The notes below the pieces were generated by a model, which was given only the letters and a program-made list of their open reading frames with translations, did no database searches and was not told the origin of the DNA. From NCBI GenBank assembly GCA_030431185.1, contig JAUIJO010000170.1, positions 1 through 6,895 on the forward strand: a stretch of 6,895 bases of DNA, in the 5' to 3' direction. The translations under genes and the position numbers were made by a program. Source of the stretch: Gammaproteobacteria bacterium (GTDB lineage Bacteria; Pseudomonadota; Gammaproteobacteria; Xanthomonadales; Xanthomonadaceae). Numbering within the stretch: position 1 is the stretch's first letter; every line of letters begins with the position of its first letter. Below are positions 6,517-6,895 of the stretch, one piece after another.

Positions 6517-6826
6517 CTACATGTGCCGGGCGGGGGATATCGACGAGGACGGCATGAATGTGCTGCGCCTTCGCCTGATGGAATGTATCCAGGCCCAGCA
6601 GTGCAACGTAGTGGTGAATCTCGAAGCGGTGAAATTTGTGAGCTATATGGGCGTTGGTGTGCTCGTGGAGCGCCTGCGTCAGTTGCGTGCCTGCAACGGT
6701 GACCTCAAGCTCACGGGTGTAAATCTTTACACCGAGCGCCTTTTCCGCATGGTGGGCATCACGAATGTATTTGAATCCTATATGACCGAAGCCCAGGCCT
6801 TGCAGGCGTTCGCCGAAGCGGCCTAG
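6479..6826 (+). CDS. STAS-domain protein (anti-sigma factor antagonist-like)
   Basis: This is a small cytoplasmic protein of the SpoIIAA/anti-anti-sigma fold, which usually relays a partner switch through an anti-sigma kinase and a phosphatase. From GTG it has 115 residues, the normal family length, and the 18 residues before GDID match the spacing in SpoIIAA. The strand-helix order is visible: YMCRAGDIDEDG (14-25), helix MNVLRLRLMECI, strand NVVVNLEAVKFV (43-54), loop SYMGVGVLVERLRQLR (55-70), strand GDLKLTGV (74-81), helix YTERLFRMVGI (84-94) and a C-terminal helix. In SpoIIAA the loop reads DSSG, and its second serine is phosphorylated; here it reads SYMG, with Met at that place. About 28 of 102 codons counted end in A or T, unlike ybeZ. 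The N-terminal 38 bases overlap the divergent HExxH gene. No kinase or phosphatase partner is in the window. Confidence 0.8.
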   Translation: MTSTHLPAFTNGTYMCRAGDIDEDGMNVLRLRLMECIQAQQCNVVVNLEAVKFVSYMGVGVLVERLRQLRACNGDLKLTGVNLYTERLFRMVGITNVFESYMTEAQALQAFAEAA

Positions 6827-6893
6827 TGTCGCCCCGTTAGATCGTTTTTCAGGGACGCGATTCTCCCACATGGAGGTGGGGCCTCAGGCGACA
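6827..6893 (+). other. Possible folded RNA segment after the STAS gene
   Basis: TGTCGCC (6827-6833) pairs with GGCGACA (6887-6893). Between them ATCG (6841-6844) can pair with CGAT (6858-6861), and CCCAC (6865-6869) with GTGGG (6876-6880). Together they make a possible three-way junction. The inner stems are only 4-5 bp, and there is no tRNA T-loop or CCA end. It could be a 3' element of the STAS message or chance. An ATG at 6870 (Met-Glu-Val-Gly-Pro...) stays open to the window edge but has no well-placed ribosome site. Confidence 0.25.
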
Positions 6894-6895
6894 AG

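Noticed and set aside
5788..6702. 304-codon plus-strand ORF
   Set aside because: It is antisense to the HExxH gene and then runs out of frame through the STAS gene; no domain is seen, whereas the other frames show recognisable motifs.
6326..6871. 181-codon minus-strand ORF opposite the STAS gene
   Set aside because: The plus strand encodes a clear full-length STAS fold here; the minus frame is His-rich and featureless.
6827..6893. tRNA-like cloverleaf suggested by a 7-bp closing stem
   Set aside because: There is no T-loop GTTC-type sequence, no anticodon arm of proper length and no CCA end.

Overview
The window is chromosomal DNA of a very GC-rich gammaproteobacterium. The PhoH-like and YbeY proteins read like those of the Lysobacteraceae/Xanthomonadaceae (Lysobacter, Luteimonas, Xanthomonas and relatives). 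That placement is my inference from remembered family sequences, not from a search.

Layout. (1) Positions 1-3800, minus strand: a tightly packed operon in the order TetR-family repressor, HlyD/YbhG-like lipoprotein adaptor, an unannotated-looking 39-codon ORF, ABC ATPase, and ABC-2 permease (cut by the window edge). The order and the protein types match the E. coli cecR-ybhGFSR export locus. Adjacent genes overlap by 4 bases or lie 1 base apart, so translation is probably coupled throughout. (2) Positions 3801-3840: a nearly pure A+T promoter with a 10+4+10 inverted repeat, which is the likely autoregulatory operator. The predicted transcription start falls on the A of the repressor's ATG, so the message may be leaderless. 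(3) Positions 3942-5730, plus strand: a small two-helix membrane protein, then the PhoH-like ATPase (ybeZ) and the rRNA-maturation endonuclease ybeY, 9 bases apart. (4) Positions 5731-6895: the usual next gene, corC/ybeX, is missing. In its place are a convergent gene for an unrecognised HExxH protein, probably a zinc metallopeptidase, and a divergent small STAS-domain protein. Both have clearly lower third-position GC than ybeZ/ybeY, and their predicted 5' ends overlap.

How the parts work together. The left half is a drug- or cation-type efflux system: the repressor senses a ligand, and the lipoprotein adaptor presumably links the inner-membrane ABC pump to an outer-membrane channel. The middle is housekeeping RNA metabolism. 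The right end looks like accessory DNA with an unlinked protease-like gene and a regulatory STAS protein whose partners, if adjacent, lie outside the window.

I see no clearly new multi-gene system. The points most worth checking are the small ORF embedded in the export operon, the palindrome-covered and possibly leaderless repressor promoter, and the HExxH/STAS pair. No rRNA, tRNA, CRISPR array, insertion sequence or integrase is visible, and no stretch over 300 bases lacks a gene.
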